Shown piece by piece: positions 24,177-33,810 of a stretch of 40,913 nucleotides of DNA (position 1 is its first letter; each line of letters begins with the position of its first letter). The position numbers and the translations under genes were made by a program. This DNA is from Corynebacterium glucuronolyticum (lineage in GTDB: Bacteria > Actinomycetota > Actinomycetes > Mycobacteriales > Mycobacteriaceae), in NCBI GenBank assembly GCA_022772305.1, contig JALFAQ010000023.1, forward strand, positions 1 through 40,913. The letters are read 5' to 3'. The notes under the pieces were generated by a model, which saw nothing but the letters and a program-made list of their open reading frames with translations, had not been told where the DNA came from and made no database searches.

Positions 24177-25022
24177 GTGGCTTTGGAGATCGACCCAGAC
24201 ACACACCACCAGGAGTTTGCCCACCCCGAACACCTCGTCAGCGCATCCTGGCTTGCCGCCCACGCTGGCATGCGCGGCCTCATGATTGTGGAAAGCGATG
24301 CCGATAACTATCAGTACGATCTCGGACATATCCCCACAGCCATTCGCATCCACCCACAGGCGGAACTGTCCGACCCGCTGCGCAGGGACATCCTGAGCCC
24401 CGCAGACTTCGCGCAGCTCATGGAGGATAAGGGCATCTCCCCCACAGACACCGTTGTCATCTACGGCGATTCCGCCAACGTCTGGGCCTGTTACACGGCA
24501 TGGATCATGCGCCAGTACGGCCACGCCGATGTCCGCATCCTCGATGGTGGACGCGATGCGTGGGCCGGCGAGGAGCGCGAGCTTGTCTTCTCCTTCCCCA
24601 TCCCCCCACAGACGGCGTATCCGGTACCCGAAGTGACATCGCTACCCTCTCGGACGCTCGTTTCCGACCTCCGGGAGCGTTTGGATTCTGTACAGCTTGT
24701 CGACGTCCGGTCCCCCGGTCTCTTCGACGGTTCGGAGGCCTCGGGAGCCGCCCGCGACGGCCACATCCCCGGTGCCCACAACATCCCGTGGCGCACCACC
24801 CTGCAGCCGTCGGGACGCTTCTCCGATGCCGCCACAACCCGGCAGGCCTACGCCAAGCTCGACCCCGAAGCTCCGACGGTGGTGTACTGCAACAGCGGCG
24901 CACAGGCCTCCCACACCGCGTTCATCTTGGAATCCCTCCTCGGCTTCACGGATGTGACGGTGTACGACGGCTCGTGGACCGAGTGGGGCAACATGATTGG
25001 TGTCCCCATCGAGCTTTCCTAG
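24177..25022 (+). CDS. sseA: thiosulfate/3-mercaptopyruvate sulfurtransferase (tandem rhodanese)
   Basis: A 281-residue two-domain rhodanese. The N-terminal inactive domain (about 20-140) has no catalytic Cys in its loop (IYGDSANVWA). The C-terminal domain (about 160-275) has the active-site Cys238 in VVYCNSGAQASH, with VDVRSPGLFDG and GHIPGAHNIPW upstream. It moves sulfane sulfur to cyanide or thiol acceptors. The start is GTG after a GAAAGAGA purine stretch. It lies upstream of accBC, as is usual in corynebacteria, with a 402-bp gap between. The donor is not predictable from the loop. Confidence 0.9.
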   Translation: MALEIDPDTHHQEFAHPEHLVSASWLAAHAGMRGLMIVESDADNYQYDLGHIPTAIRIHPQAELSDPLRRDILSPADFAQLMEDKGISPTDTVVIYGDSANVWACYTAWIMRQYGHADVRILDGGRDAWAGEERELVFSFPIPPQTAYPVPEVTSLPSRTLVSDLRERLDSVQLVDVRSPGLFDGSEASGAARDGHIPGAHNIPWRTTLQPSGRFSDAATTRQAYAKLDPEAPTVVYCNSGAQASHTAFILESLLGFTDVTVYDGSWTEWGNMIGVPIELS

Positions 25023-25424
25023 GTGCCACGCCCCCGCAGACGTAGGCAACTTCTGGCAACTCCACGCATTTCTGTGTTCGCTGTCAGCTCACAGCAAATG
25101 TGTACCCGGTCGGACATAATCTCACCTTCTCCCCCCAAATAGGAGCACTTTCCCCGGAACCACACGGGCGTAGGCCTGGTCAACGCTATAGTTTTGCACA
25201 AAAAACCATACTAACCTAGGGTATTCTCCACCCCCACACAAAGGACTTATGACATCACACCTATGCCTTAAAAAGGGGGTAGCTAACGGCACAAATACCC
25301 CATCTTTCGCCCCATTTTCCTCCGCGGAGGGTGAAAGCTGTGCCACAATTAAGACAAAATCACATCCTTTTACGTAGGCGAAATCCTTCGTGAGGGGTTA
25401 AGACATGATGCAAGAAGGAGCGCC
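25023..25424. promoter_or_regulatory. 402-bp accBC upstream region with promoter and palindromes
   Basis: No gene is visible. TTGCAC (25194-25199) and TAGGGT (25217-25222) with a 17-bp spacer form a plausible accBC promoter, leaving a leader of about 195 nt. Within it a 12-bp palindrome CCTCCGCGGAGG (25319-25330) sits inside a larger imperfect hairpin: CTTTCGCCC near 25304 pairs with GGGTGAAAG near 25330. An AAGGAG ribosome site at 25414-25419 lies close before the ATG. Confidence 0.45.
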
Positions 25425-27206
25425 ATGACAGTAGAGCAACGCGAGATTGAAAAAGTCCTCGTAGCAAACCGCGGAGAGATCGCGGTGCGGATTATACGGG
25501 CTGCTAAGGATGCAGGTATCCCCAGCGTTGCGGTGTATGCGGAACCAGACGCAGACGCACCATATGTCTCGTTGGCGGATGAAGCTTTCGCATTGGGAGG
25601 ACAGACCTCCGCAGAATCGTACCTTAATTTTGACAAGATCCTTGACGCCGCAAAGAAGTCCGGCGCCAACGCCATCCACCCCGGCTACGGCTTCCTTTCG
25701 GAAAACGGCGACTTCGCCGAAGCCGTTATTAACGCCGGCCTCATTTGGATCGGCCCGTCCCCGCAGTCCATCCGTGACCTGGGCGACAAGGTGACCGCTC
25801 GCCACATCGCTGAGCGCGCCAACGCCCCGATGGCTCCGGGCACCAAAGACCCGGTTAAGGATGCAGACGAGGTAGTCAAGTTCGCCGAGGAGCACGGTCT
25901 CCCCATCGCCATCAAGGCAGCCTTCGGTGGCGGCGGACGTGGTATGAAGGTGGCCTACACCATGGACGAGGTGAAGGACCAGTTCGAGTCCGCCACGCGC
26001 GAGGCAACCGCAGCCTTCGGTCGTGGTGAGTGCTTCGTCGAGCGCTACCTCGACCGTGCCCGCCACGTTGAGTGCCAGGTTCTCGGCGACCAGCACGGCA
26101 ACGTTGTCGTCGTGGGCACCCGTGACTGCTCCCTTCAGCGTCGTTTCCAGAAGGTCGTCGAGGAAGCTCCGGCCCCCTTCCTCACCGATGAGCAACGCAC
26201 TCGCCTCCACGAGTCCGCCAAGTCCATCTGTAGGGAAGCCGGCTACTACGGCGCAGGCACCGTCGAGTACCTCGTGGGCTCCGACGGCCTCATCTCCTTC
26301 CTCGAGGTCAACACCCGTCTCCAGGTGGAGCACCCCGTCACCGAGCAAACGACGGGCCTCGACCTCGTGCGCGAGCAGTTCCGTATTGCTGAGGGCAAGG
26401 AACTCCACATCAAGGAGGATCCGATCCCGCGCGGGCACGCCTTCGAGTTCCGTATTAACGGCGAGGATCCGGGCTCGGGCTTCATCCCCTCCCCCGGCAC
26501 CGTCACCGCATACAAGGAGCCGACCGGCCCCGGTGTCCGCGTTGATTCCGGTATCACTGAGGGCTCCGTCATCGGTGGCCAGTTCGACTCCATGCTGGCC
26601 AAGCTCATCGTGTACGGGGAGACCCGCCAGGAGGCTCTGGAGCGCTCCCGCCGAGCCCTCGCCGAGTACACCATCGATGGTCTTCCCACCGTGCTGCCGT
26701 TCCACCGCCACATTGTGGAGAACCCAGCGTTTGTGGGCACCGAGGACGGCTTCGACGTCTACACGAAGTGGATCGAGGAAGAGTGGGAGAACCCGCTTGA
26801 GCCGTACACCGACGAGACCGATGTGGACGAGGACGAGCAGCCCTCCAAGAAGGTCGTCATTGAGGTCAACGGCCGTCGCGTCGAGGTTGCGCTCCCCGCA
26901 AGCCTCGCACTGACCGGTGGCGTCTCCGGCCCCAAGAAGCACCCGAAGCGTCGTCGTGGCAGCGGTGGCAAGTCCAACGTGTCCGGCGATGCCGTGACCG
27001 CCCCGATGCAGGGCACCATCATCAAAGTGAATGTGGAAGAGGGCCAGGAGGTTGCCGAAGGCGACACTGTCCTCGTACTCGAAGCCATGAAGATGGAAAA
27101 CCCTGTGAAGGCTCACAAGGCGGGCGTGGTTACCGGACTTGCTGCAGAGGAGGCTAAGACCGTCAAGAAGGGCGATGTGCTGCTCGAACTAAAGGACGCA
27201 GAATAA
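25425..27206 (+). CDS. accBC: acyl-CoA carboxylase alpha subunit (biotin carboxylase plus BCCP)
   Basis: A 593-residue fusion of biotin carboxylase and biotin carboxyl carrier protein. The biotin carboxylase half starts [21 protein letters not shown] and has the glycine-rich ATP loop [10 protein letters not shown] and the catalytic [14 protein letters not shown]. After a basic KKHPKRRR linker the BCCP domain (about 520-593) carries Lys556 in EAMKMENP, the BirA target. It supplies carboxybiotin to AccD. It is well separated from accD, as in other corynebacteria, and is shared among the acyl-CoA carboxylases. AAGGAG supports the start. Confidence 0.96.
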   Translation: MTVEQREIEKVLVANRGEIAVRIIRAAKDAGIPSVAVYAEPDADAPYVSLADEAFALGGQTSAESYLNFDKILDAAKKSGANAIHPGYGFLSENGDFAEAVINAGLIWIGPSPQSIRDLGDKVTARHIAERANAPMAPGTKDPVKDADEVVKFAEEHGLPIAIKAAFGGGGRGMKVAYTMDEVKDQFESATREATAAFGRGECFVERYLDRARHVECQVLGDQHGNVVVVGTRDCSLQRRFQKVVEEAPAPFLTDEQRTRLHESAKSICREAGYYGAGTVEYLVGSDGLISFLEVNTRLQVEHPVTEQTTGLDLVREQFRIAEGKELHIKEDPIPRGHAFEFRINGEDPGSGFIPSPGTVTAYKEPTGPGVRVDSGITEGSVIGGQFDSMLAKLIVYGETRQEALERSRRALAEYTIDGLPTVLPFHRHIVENPAFVGTEDGFDVYTKWIEEEWENPLEPYTDETDVDEDEQPSKKVVIEVNGRRVEVALPASLALTGGVSGPKKHPKRRRGSGGKSNVSGDAVTAPMQGTIIKVNVEEGQEVAEGDTVLVLEAMKMENPVKAHKAGVVTGLAAEEAKTVKKGDVLLELKDAE

Positions 27207-27209
27207 AAT

Positions 27210-27239
27210 TTGTGTTTTTTAAAAGTGTCGTGTTATACT
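27210..27239 (+). promoter_or_regulatory. strong predicted promoter just downstream of accBC
   Basis: TTGTGT (27210-27215), an 18-bp spacer and TATACT (27234-27239), with a TG extension one base upstream of the -10 box. It points into a 130-bp gap that contains no coding sequence on this strand, so it probably drives a non-coding transcript. Confidence 0.6.
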
Positions 27240-27245
27240 AAAGAT

Positions 27246-27363
27246 CCCTTTCGATAAAGGGTTTAGGGAATACGCAGTGCCCCGGCTTCGGCCGGGGCAC
27301 TTGCGTATGTAGAGACATAAAAAGGAACCGGCTGGGAGATTTTTCTCGCAGCCGGTTTTCTCT
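27246..27363 (+). ncRNA. candidate small RNA between accBC and pyc
   Basis: A roughly 118-nt transcript is predicted from the promoter at 27210-27239 to the terminator at 27326-27361. Its 5' end would be a CCCTTT-CGAT-AAAGGG hairpin (27246-27261). Next comes a long stem at 27271-27307: a 10-bp GC-rich helix closed by a TTCG tetraloop, extended by TACGCA/TGCGTA across one bulge. The terminator stem is last. No start codon with a ribosome site and open frame is evident, and accBC and pyc converge here, so it is not a leader of either. I see no match to the 6C RNA C-rich loops. Expression is untested. Confidence 0.5.
27326..27361. terminator. bidirectional terminator between accBC/sRNA and pyc
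   Basis: A 9-bp stem AACCGGCTG (27326-27334) and CAGCCGGTT (27349-27357), followed on the plus strand by a T-rich TTTTCTCTT stretch. On the minus strand it is followed by CCTTTTTATG, so it can end both the plus-strand transcript and pyc. Confidence 0.85.
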
Positions 27364-27370
27364 TCTGCTG

Positions 27371-30300
27371 TTACTTGATGACGACGAGCAGGTCGCCGCC
27401 TTCCACCTTGGTGGGGCCAGGCACAACAACGCGGTCAATGACACCATCGATGGTGGCGGTGATGGATGCTTCCATCTTCATCGCCTCGATGGTGGCAACC
27501 GGGTCACCGGCCTTCACCTCATCGCACTCAGAGACGGACGCAGTGACGGCACCGGCGAACGGAGCGGCCACGTGGCCCTCGTTATTCGGGTCGGCCTTCT
27601 CTGCAGCCGGGGTGAGATTCTCGGCAGACTCGTCACGCACGGAGGTCGGGCGGATCTGGCCGTTGACGTTGAAGACAACCTTGCGCATGCCCTTCGGATC
27701 CGGTTCGCCGATGGCATCCAGGCGGACGAGCATCGGGGTCTTGGACTCCTCGAGCGGGATCGCGGTCTCTTCTCCCTCACGCAAGCCGTAGAAGAACTGA
27801 CGGTCCGGGAGGTTGGCCGTGTGCCCGTAGAGGCGACGGGATTCCTTGTAATCGGCTGTCGGGCCGGGGAACAGGAGCCGGTTGAGCGTGTCACGGCGCA
27901 CCTCAGCGTCCTCGGAGTGCAACAGCTCTGCATCCTTGGGCTCCACCTCGACGAAGGGCTTGTGGCCCTCGCCACGGCCTTCGAGGATCTTGGTGCGCAG
28001 CGGTTCTGGCCAGCCACCGGGCGGGGTGCCCAACTCTCCGCGGAGGAAGGAAATGACGGAATCCGGGATGTCGTACTTCTGCGGGTCGGCAGCAAAGTCG
28101 GCCGGATCCACGCCCGCACCCACGAGGTGCAGGGCGAGGTCGCCCACGACCTTGGAGGACGGGGTCACCTTCGTCGGACGGCCGAGCATCTCGGACACCG
28201 CGGCGTAGGTTTCCTCGATGATCTCGAAGCGGTCAGCCAGGCCGAGTGCAGTGGCCTGGGCGCGGAGGTTCGTGAGCTGGCCACCGGGGATCTCGTGGTG
28301 GTACACGCGGCCGGTCGGCGCGTTCACGCCCGACTGGAACGGCGTGTACATGCTGCGCACGGCCTCCCAATAGGGCTCCATCTCCATAATCGAGTCAAGG
28401 TCGAGACCCGTGTCGTGGGAGGTGTTCGCCACAGCAGCCACGAGGGCAGACAGCGACGGCTGGCTCGTCGTGCCAGACAAGGGCGCGGACGCGACATCCA
28501 CACAGTCCGCACCGGCACTGGCAGCGGCCAGGTAGGTGGCGAGGCCACCACCGGCGGTGTCGTGGGTGTGGATGTGGATCGGCACGTCGAAACGCTCACG
28601 CAGCGCCGCGACGAGCGTGCGGGCAGCAGACGGACGCATGAGCCCTGCCATGTCTTTGATCGCTAGGACGTGGGCACCCGTGTTGACGATCTTCTCGGCG
28701 AGCTTGAGGTAGTAATCCAGGGTGTACAGCTTCTCCCCCGGATCCGACAGGTTGCCGGAGTAGGCCATCGCAACCTCGGCGACAGCGGTGCCGGTTTCGA
28801 GGACAGCGTCGATGGCCGGACGCATCTGGGAGACATCGTTCAGCGCATCGAAGATACGGAAGACGGAGACACCAGAGCGCTCGGCTTCCTTCACGAACGC
28901 CGTGCACACGCTGTCCGGGTACGGGGTGTATCCCACGGTGTTACGTCCGCGGAGCAGCATCTGGATGTTGATGTTCGGCATCGCCTCGCGGAGACGATCC
29001 AGGCGGCACCACGGATCCTCGTTGAGGAAGCGCAGAGCCACATCGTAGGTGGCTCCGCCCCAGGCCTCAGCAGACCACAGGTTCGGCGTGAGGACGGACG
29101 TGGCGCGTGCCGCGTCCTCCAACGGGTTGGAGCGGAAACGGGTGGCAAACAGCGACTGGTGCGCGTCGCGGAAGGACGTATCGGTGACGGCTAGTGCTTC
29201 GGATTCACGGAGCTTCCGGGCGAACTTCTCCGGGCCCAGTTCACGCAGCTCGTCGCGGGAACCCGGCTGCACCTCGCGCCCCTTGGTGCAGGGCAGCTTG
29301 GCCGCGGCGTCGATGGCGTTTTCCGGCATCGGCCCATTGGGCTGGTTCACCGTGATGTGGCCCAGGTAGCTGAGGAGACGACCCGGCTCATCGGAGGCAG
29401 GAGGTGCCTGCAGGAGGTGCGGGTGATCAGGAATGAAGCTCGTGGAAATGCGCTTGTTGGTGAAGTCCGGCTCGCGTAGCAGCGCACGCAGGAAGCCAAT
29501 GTTCGTGGCCACGCCACTGACCTCGAACTCCGCGAGGGCGCGCTGGGCGCGGGCGACCGCACCGGAGAAGGAATTGCCACGGCATGTGAGCTTGACCAGC
29601 ATGGAATCGAAGTGCGCGGTGATTTCCCCGCCGAGGGCGGCGGAACCATCGAGGCGCACGCCACCGCCACCCGGCGAGTGGTAGGCCGTAATGACACCGG
29701 TGTCCGGGCGGAAGCCGTTGGACGGATCCTCGGTGGTGATACGTGTCTGGAGGGCGAAACCGTACAGCTTGATGGAATCCTGGGTCAGGCCCAGCTCCTT
29801 CAGCGTCGCACCGGCGGCGATGCGCATCTGCGCCTTCACGATGTCTCTCTGGGTGACCTCCTCAGTCACCGTGTGCTCCACCTGAATGCGGGGGTTCATC
29901 TCGATGAACACGTGGTTGCCCTGCTCGTCGACAAGGAACTCCACGGTGCCAGCACCCTGGTAACCGATGTGCTTGCAGAAGGCAACAGCATCGGCACAGA
30001 TCTGGTCGCGCAGCGCAGGATCCAGATTCGGGCTGGGGGCAATCTCTACCACCTTTTGGTGACGACGCTGCACAGAGCAGTCGCGCTCGAAGAGGTGAAT
30101 GACATCGCCCGTGGCATCGGCGAGGATCTGCACCTCGATGTGCTGCGGGTTGATGACCGCCTGCTCAAGGTACACGGCAGGATCGCCGAATGCGGAGTTA
30201 GCCTCGCGGGAGGCCTCGGCGGCCAGCTCGCGCAGGTGCTCTGCGTCTGGGACGAAGCGCATACCACGTCCGCCACCACCAGCAACGGCCTTGACGAACA

Positions 30301-30787
30301 GCGGGAACTCGCGCCCCTCCGCGTAGGATTCCAGAACATCCAGGTCATCGGTTGCGTCCGAATCCTCCAGGATGGGCAGGCCTGCTTCCTTCGCGGCGTG
30401 AACGGCCGCTGCTTTGTCGCCAGTCAGGTCCAGAACCTCAGGGGTGGGGCCGATGAAGGTGAGTCCGTTTTCCTCACATTCGCGGGCGAGCTGAGAATTC
30501 TCGGACAGGAAGCCGTAGCCCGGGTACACGGCATCAGCGCCGGATTCCTTTGCCACCCGCATGATCTCGTCAATGTCGAGGTAGGCGCGGACAGGTGCGC
30601 CCTTCTCGCCGATGAGGTAGGCCTCCGAGGCCAGCGAGCGGTGGAACGAACTGCGGTCTTCAATGGGGAAGATCGCAACTGTCTCCGCACCTGTCTCATA
30701 CGCGGCGCGGAAGGCGCGAACGGCGATTTCACCCCGGTTGGCCACGAGGATTTTCTTAAAGGAGGGAAGCAGGTGCCCGGAAGTCAT
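27371..30787 (-). CDS. pyc: pyruvate carboxylase
   Basis: A 1138-residue full-length pyruvate carboxylase, making oxaloacetate from pyruvate and bicarbonate. The order is: biotin carboxylase domain ([18 protein letters not shown] at the start, VAGGGGRGMRF ATP loop, IEMNPRIQVEHTVTEE), carboxyltransferase domain (from about 530, with the conserved TSFRDAHQSLFATR and the metal-binding HIHTHDTAGG), and a C-terminal biotinyl domain with Lys1104 in EAMKMEAS. The ATG at 30787 begins the conserved N-terminus with AAGG five bases upstream; the longer frame is probably leader. The promoter TTGAGT-17-TATTCT is at 30868-30896. It depends on BirA for biotinylation. Confidence 0.97.
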   Translation of the reverse strand: MTSGHLLPSFKKILVANRGEIAVRAFRAAYETGAETVAIFPIEDRSSFHRSLASEAYLIGEKGAPVRAYLDIDEIMRVAKESGADAVYPGYGFLSENSQLARECEENGLTFIGPTPEVLDLTGDKAAAVHAAKEAGLPILEDSDATDDLDVLESYAEGREFPLFVKAVAGGGGRGMRFVPDAEHLRELAAEASREANSAFGDPAVYLEQAVINPQHIEVQILADATGDVIHLFERDCSVQRRHQKVVEIAPSPNLDPALRDQICADAVAFCKHIGYQGAGTVEFLVDEQGNHVFIEMNPRIQVEHTVTEEVTQRDIVKAQMRIAAGATLKELGLTQDSIKLYGFALQTRITTEDPSNGFRPDTGVITAYHSPGGGGVRLDGSAALGGEITAHFDSMLVKLTCRGNSFSGAVARAQRALAEFEVSGVATNIGFLRALLREPDFTNKRISTSFIPDHPHLLQAPPASDEPGRLLSYLGHITVNQPNGPMPENAIDAAAKLPCTKGREVQPGSRDELRELGPEKFARKLRESEALAVTDTSFRDAHQSLFATRFRSNPLEDAARATSVLTPNLWSAEAWGGATYDVALRFLNEDPWCRLDRLREAMPNINIQMLLRGRNTVGYTPYPDSVCTAFVKEAERSGVSVFRIFDALNDVSQMRPAIDAVLETGTAVAEVAMAYSGNLSDPGEKLYTLDYYLKLAEKIVNTGAHVLAIKDMAGLMRPSAARTLVAALRERFDVPIHIHTHDTAGGGLATYLAAASAGADCVDVASAPLSGTTSQPSLSALVAAVANTSHDTGLDLDSIMEMEPYWEAVRSMYTPFQSGVNAPTGRVYHHEIPGGQLTNLRAQATALGLADRFEIIEETYAAVSEMLGRPTKVTPSSKVVGDLALHLVGAGVDPADFAADPQKYDIPDSVISFLRGELGTPPGGWPEPLRTKILEGRGEGHKPFVEVEPKDAELLHSEDAEVRRDTLNRLLFPGPTADYKESRRLYGHTANLPDRQFFYGLREGEETAIPLEESKTPMLVRLDAIGEPDPKGMRKVVFNVNGQIRPTSVRDESAENLTPAAEKADPNNEGHVAAPFAGAVTASVSECDEVKAGDPVATIEAMKMEASITATIDGVIDRVVVPGPTKVEGGDLLVVIK

Positions 30788-30867
30788 GGTACCTTCTAGC
30801 TCCTGCGGATTTAGTAGCATGAAGCGACCTTTCAAAAAATATGTAGCACGTCACACGTAACCACTTC

Positions 30868-30896
30868 AGAATACTAGGTCACCCAAAACCACTCAA
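30868..30896 (-). promoter_or_regulatory. predicted pyc promoter
   Basis: On the minus strand TTGAGT (30891-30896), a 17-bp spacer and TATTCT (30868-30873) precede pyc. Transcription would start near 30861, giving a leader of about 75 nt. Confidence 0.65.
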
Positions 30897-30989
30897 GAAA
30901 TTGGTCTTATATTTCCTGTTAAGCTTTTCACGTCTTGAACAATCGCCCGGGGGACAATATTAGGCTCTCCGGTGTTCAGGGCAGAGCAA

Positions 30990-31035
30990 AGCCCCCGTGC
31001 GAGGGAGTGTAGGAAAGCATACTCGCGCGGGGGCT
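30990..31035 (-). terminator. hairpin between lpdA and pyc
   Basis: A 14-bp stem (30990-31003 and 31022-31035, arm AGCCCCCGTGCGAG with one wobble) and an 18-base loop, 24 bp after the lpdA stop on the minus strand. The T run is short (GCTTTGCTCT). It probably separates lpdA transcription from pyc. Confidence 0.65.
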
Positions 31036-31059
31036 CCTCTTCTCACCTATCGGTGGGAG

Positions 31060-32469
31060 CTAATCAAGGTCGTCGTGCTTCACCAGCTGACGCGCAGCCT
31101 CCGTGATGGAGCCGGAAAGCGTCGGGTAGACGGCGAAACAATCGGCGACGTCCGCCACAGTCAGGCGGTTGGACACAGCAACGGCGACGGTGGTGATGAG
31201 TTCCGACGCGTTCGGCGCGACGATGACACCACCGATGATCTGGCCGGAGTTTCGCCGGCAGAACAGCTTGACAAAGCCGTAGCGGATGGAGCGCATCTTG
31301 GCGCGGGCGTTGGTGTTGAGGGGCAGCATGACAATGCGGGCCGTCACCTTGTGCTCCTCAATCTGCTTCTCGGTCACGCCAACAGCGGCAATCTCCGGGC
31401 GGGTGAAGACGGCGGTTGCCACCGTCTTCAAGCGGATGGGATCCACGCCCTCACCCAGTGCGTGGTACATGGCGATGCGTCCCTGCATGGCGGCGACAGA
31501 GGCCAGCGGGAACAGGTCTGTGCAGTCGCCGGCGGCGTAGATGCCGGAAATGTTCGTGCGGGACACACGGTCCACGTGGATGTGGCCGGACTTGGTTACC
31601 TCCACACCGGCTTCCTCCAGGCCGAGGCCGTCGGTGTTGGGGATCGACCCCACGGTGAGAAGTGCGTGCGAACCGTGAATTTCGCGACCGTCCTGCGTGG
31701 TGACCTTCACACCACCATCATCCGTGCGGGTGACAGAGGAGACGCGACAGTTCTTTTCCAGATGCACACCGCGCTCAGAGAGCACAGCCTCGAGCGTGTC
31801 CGCGGCATCGGCATCGTCGTGCGGAAGAATGCGGTCGCGGGAAGCGCACATCGTCACCTTCACGCCGAGCTCTGCGAAGGCGGAGACGAACTCGGCACCG
31901 GTCACGCCGGAACCCACGACGATGAGGTGCTCGGGGAGCTCTTGCAGATTGTAAACCTGGCGCCAGGATAGGATGCGCTCACCGTCCGGCTCTGCGCCGG
32001 GCAGCACACGCGGGTGCGCACCCGTGGCGATCAGGACGAGCTCGCACTCGATGACTTCTTCCGTGCCATCAGCGTGGTCGACGTGAACGGCGTGCACGTT
32101 CTTCTTCGTGGGGGATTCCTTGAAGTAGCCGCGGCCGGAGATGAGGCGGGCACCGTTGGACTCGAGCTGGGCGCGCACGTCAGCGGACTGGGCGCGGGCA
32201 AGGTCACGCACGCGGGCGTTGACGGAGCCGATCTCGAGGAACTTCCCCTTGCGCTCGTAGTCGAACCCCATGTCGTCGGCGCGGCGCAGGTCGGTGCGGA
32301 TGCCCGTCGCTGCGATGAGCGATTTGGAGGGGACGCAATCATAAAGAACGGCGGATCCGCCCGGTCCCTGATCCTCGATGAGGGTGACCTCCGCGCCGTA
32401 TTTTGTTCCGGCAAAAGCGGCCTCGTAACCTGCAGGTCCGCCACCAATAATGACAATTCGTTTAGACAT
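31060..32469 (-). CDS. lpdA: NAD(P)H-quinone dehydrogenase/flavoprotein disulfide reductase-like (LpdA type)
   Basis: A 469-residue FAD protein with dihydrolipoamide dehydrogenase architecture. The FAD-binding IIGGGPAGYEAA is near 7-18, the NAD(P)-binding IVVGSGVTGAEF mid-protein, and ISGIYAAGDCTD the second FAD contact. The redox pair is broken: Cys45 in CVPSKS is kept, but the residue five positions earlier is Ala40 where lipoamide dehydrogenases have Cys. The mycobacterial LpdA (Rv3303c) group also lacks a full redox pair and reduces quinones, so a true lipoamide dehydrogenase activity is unlikely. It lies upstream of pyc on the same strand, separated by a hairpin. Confidence 0.9.
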   Translation of the reverse strand: MSKRIVIIGGGPAGYEAAFAGTKYGAEVTLIEDQGPGGSAVLYDCVPSKSLIAATGIRTDLRRADDMGFDYERKGKFLEIGSVNARVRDLARAQSADVRAQLESNGARLISGRGYFKESPTKKNVHAVHVDHADGTEEVIECELVLIATGAHPRVLPGAEPDGERILSWRQVYNLQELPEHLIVVGSGVTGAEFVSAFAELGVKVTMCASRDRILPHDDADAADTLEAVLSERGVHLEKNCRVSSVTRTDDGGVKVTTQDGREIHGSHALLTVGSIPNTDGLGLEEAGVEVTKSGHIHVDRVSRTNISGIYAAGDCTDLFPLASVAAMQGRIAMYHALGEGVDPIRLKTVATAVFTRPEIAAVGVTEKQIEEHKVTARIVMLPLNTNARAKMRSIRYGFVKLFCRRNSGQIIGGVIVAPNASELITTVAVAVSNRLTVADVADCFAVYPTLSGSITEAARQLVKHDDLD

Positions 32470-32619
32470 GTAACGTCACAGTTCCTTGCGTATCCTTGAG
32501 TTTTTCACGTGTACACAAACTTCACTGTGTAGTTTAGTGTCCAGCGAGCCCAAGGGGCGCGGAAGAGCGCCCCCCACACTACCCCCGGTTGTAGAACAAG
32601 CGGAACAGCAGTTGTGCGA

Positions 32620-33810
32620 TTACCGCCCTAAACCAGGGTGATTCTCCCCAAACCGGGAAGCGATAGACGCGAAGAGACGTACACCAACAGCGATGGCCCG
32701 ATCGTCGACAAGCATGTCATCGCAGTGCAGATCCTTCTTGTCGCCTTCGCCCGACCAACAGCCCAGGCGCGCCATCGACCCCGGAACATGCTCGAGATAC
32801 CAGGAGAAGTCCTCCCCGCCCGAGCTTTGCGGAGCCTGCACGGCCGAGGTGCCCGCGGCGGCGGCAAGAATCGCGGTGGCCACCTCATCATTGACCACCG
32901 GTGGCACGCCGCGGATGTAGTTAAACGAGTACGTGCAGCCCGTCGGCGCGAGAACCTGGCCGATCAGCTCCTCCATGAGCGGTTGGATGGTGCGCCACAC
33001 CCGGATGTCCGCGGTGCGGATCGTCCCCATGAGCGTCCCCTCCTTGGGAATCGCATTGGCCGCATGCCCTGCATGGATAGAGCCGAAAACGAGGACTGTA
33101 CCCGTGCGCGGGTCCACCCGCCGGCTCAACAGCGCCGGCAGCTCGGTGACCAGCTGACTCATCCCGAACACCACGTCGGCGGTCTGCTGCGGGCGTGACG
33201 TGTGACCACCGGGGCCCGTCACCCTGATTTCCACGACATCGCCCGCCGAGGTGATCGCCCCCGTGCGCACACCGATGGACCCCACCTTAAGCTTCGGCTC
33301 CGCATGGATGGCATAGATCGCCGCAACGTTTTCCAACACCCCCTGCGCAATCACCTCCGGGGCACCGCCGTCCATGACCTCCTCGGCCGGCTGGAAAACA
33401 ATCCGCACGCCGGGGGTAAGCGCATCCGCACAAGTTGCCAGCGCACACGCCGTCGCCAGCGCGACCGTAATGTGCAGGTCATGCCCACAGGCATGGGAAA
33501 CGCCGGGCACGACCGAGGAATACGGCAGCCCCGTCGCCTCCTCAATCGGAAGCGCATCCATATCCGCACGGATGGCGAGCCGGTGACCGTCGGCAGCCGG
33601 CTCGCCGATGTCGACGTACAAGCCGGTGGATGCGAGGCGCACCGGTGTCAGTCCCACCGCTTCTAGCTTTTCGACGATGAAGTCGGTGGTGGCGAACTCC
33701 TCATGGCTCAGCTCAGGATGCTCGTGGAGGTAGCGCCTCCACCCAATCGCCTCGGACTCATGCTCTTTCAGCCACGCTTCCACAGCTGCGGAAATGAGCT
33801 CACGAGCCAT
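32620..33810 (-). CDS. M20-family amidohydrolase
   Basis: A 396-residue M20D-type peptidase/amidohydrolase that would cleave N-acyl amino acids or similar amides with a metal centre. HEHPELSHEE near 29-38 is the family start, RADMDALPIEE and HACGHDLH carry metal ligands, FQPAEE the catalytic Glu, GPGGHTSRPQ the dimerisation-domain His, and SSGGEDFSWY the last conserved block. No signal peptide, so cytoplasmic. The start overlaps nothing; the divergent phosphomannomutase begins about 100 bp away. The substrate cannot be read from the sequence. Confidence 0.92.
   Translation of the reverse strand: MARELISAAVEAWLKEHESEAIGWRRYLHEHPELSHEEFATTDFIVEKLEAVGLTPVRLASTGLYVDIGEPAADGHRLAIRADMDALPIEEATGLPYSSVVPGVSHACGHDLHITVALATACALATCADALTPGVRIVFQPAEEVMDGGAPEVIAQGVLENVAAIYAIHAEPKLKVGSIGVRTGAITSAGDVVEIRVTGPGGHTSRPQQTADVVFGMSQLVTELPALLSRRVDPRTGTVLVFGSIHAGHAANAIPKEGTLMGTIRTADIRVWRTIQPLMEELIGQVLAPTGCTYSFNYIRGVPPVVNDEVATAILAAAAGTSAVQAPQSSGGEDFSWYLEHVPGSMARLGCWSGEGDKKDLHCDDMLVDDRAIAVGVRLFASIASRFGENHPGLGR

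Noticed and set aside
25398..27116. 572-codon frame antisense to accBC, and a 395-codon one antisense to pyc at 29612-30799
   Set aside because: Same shadow effect over highly conserved biotin enzymes.
27246..27363. Interpretation of the structured accBC-pyc gap as 6C RNA
   Set aside because: The 6C motif needs two hairpin loops with runs of six cytosines; the loops here are CGAT and TTCG.
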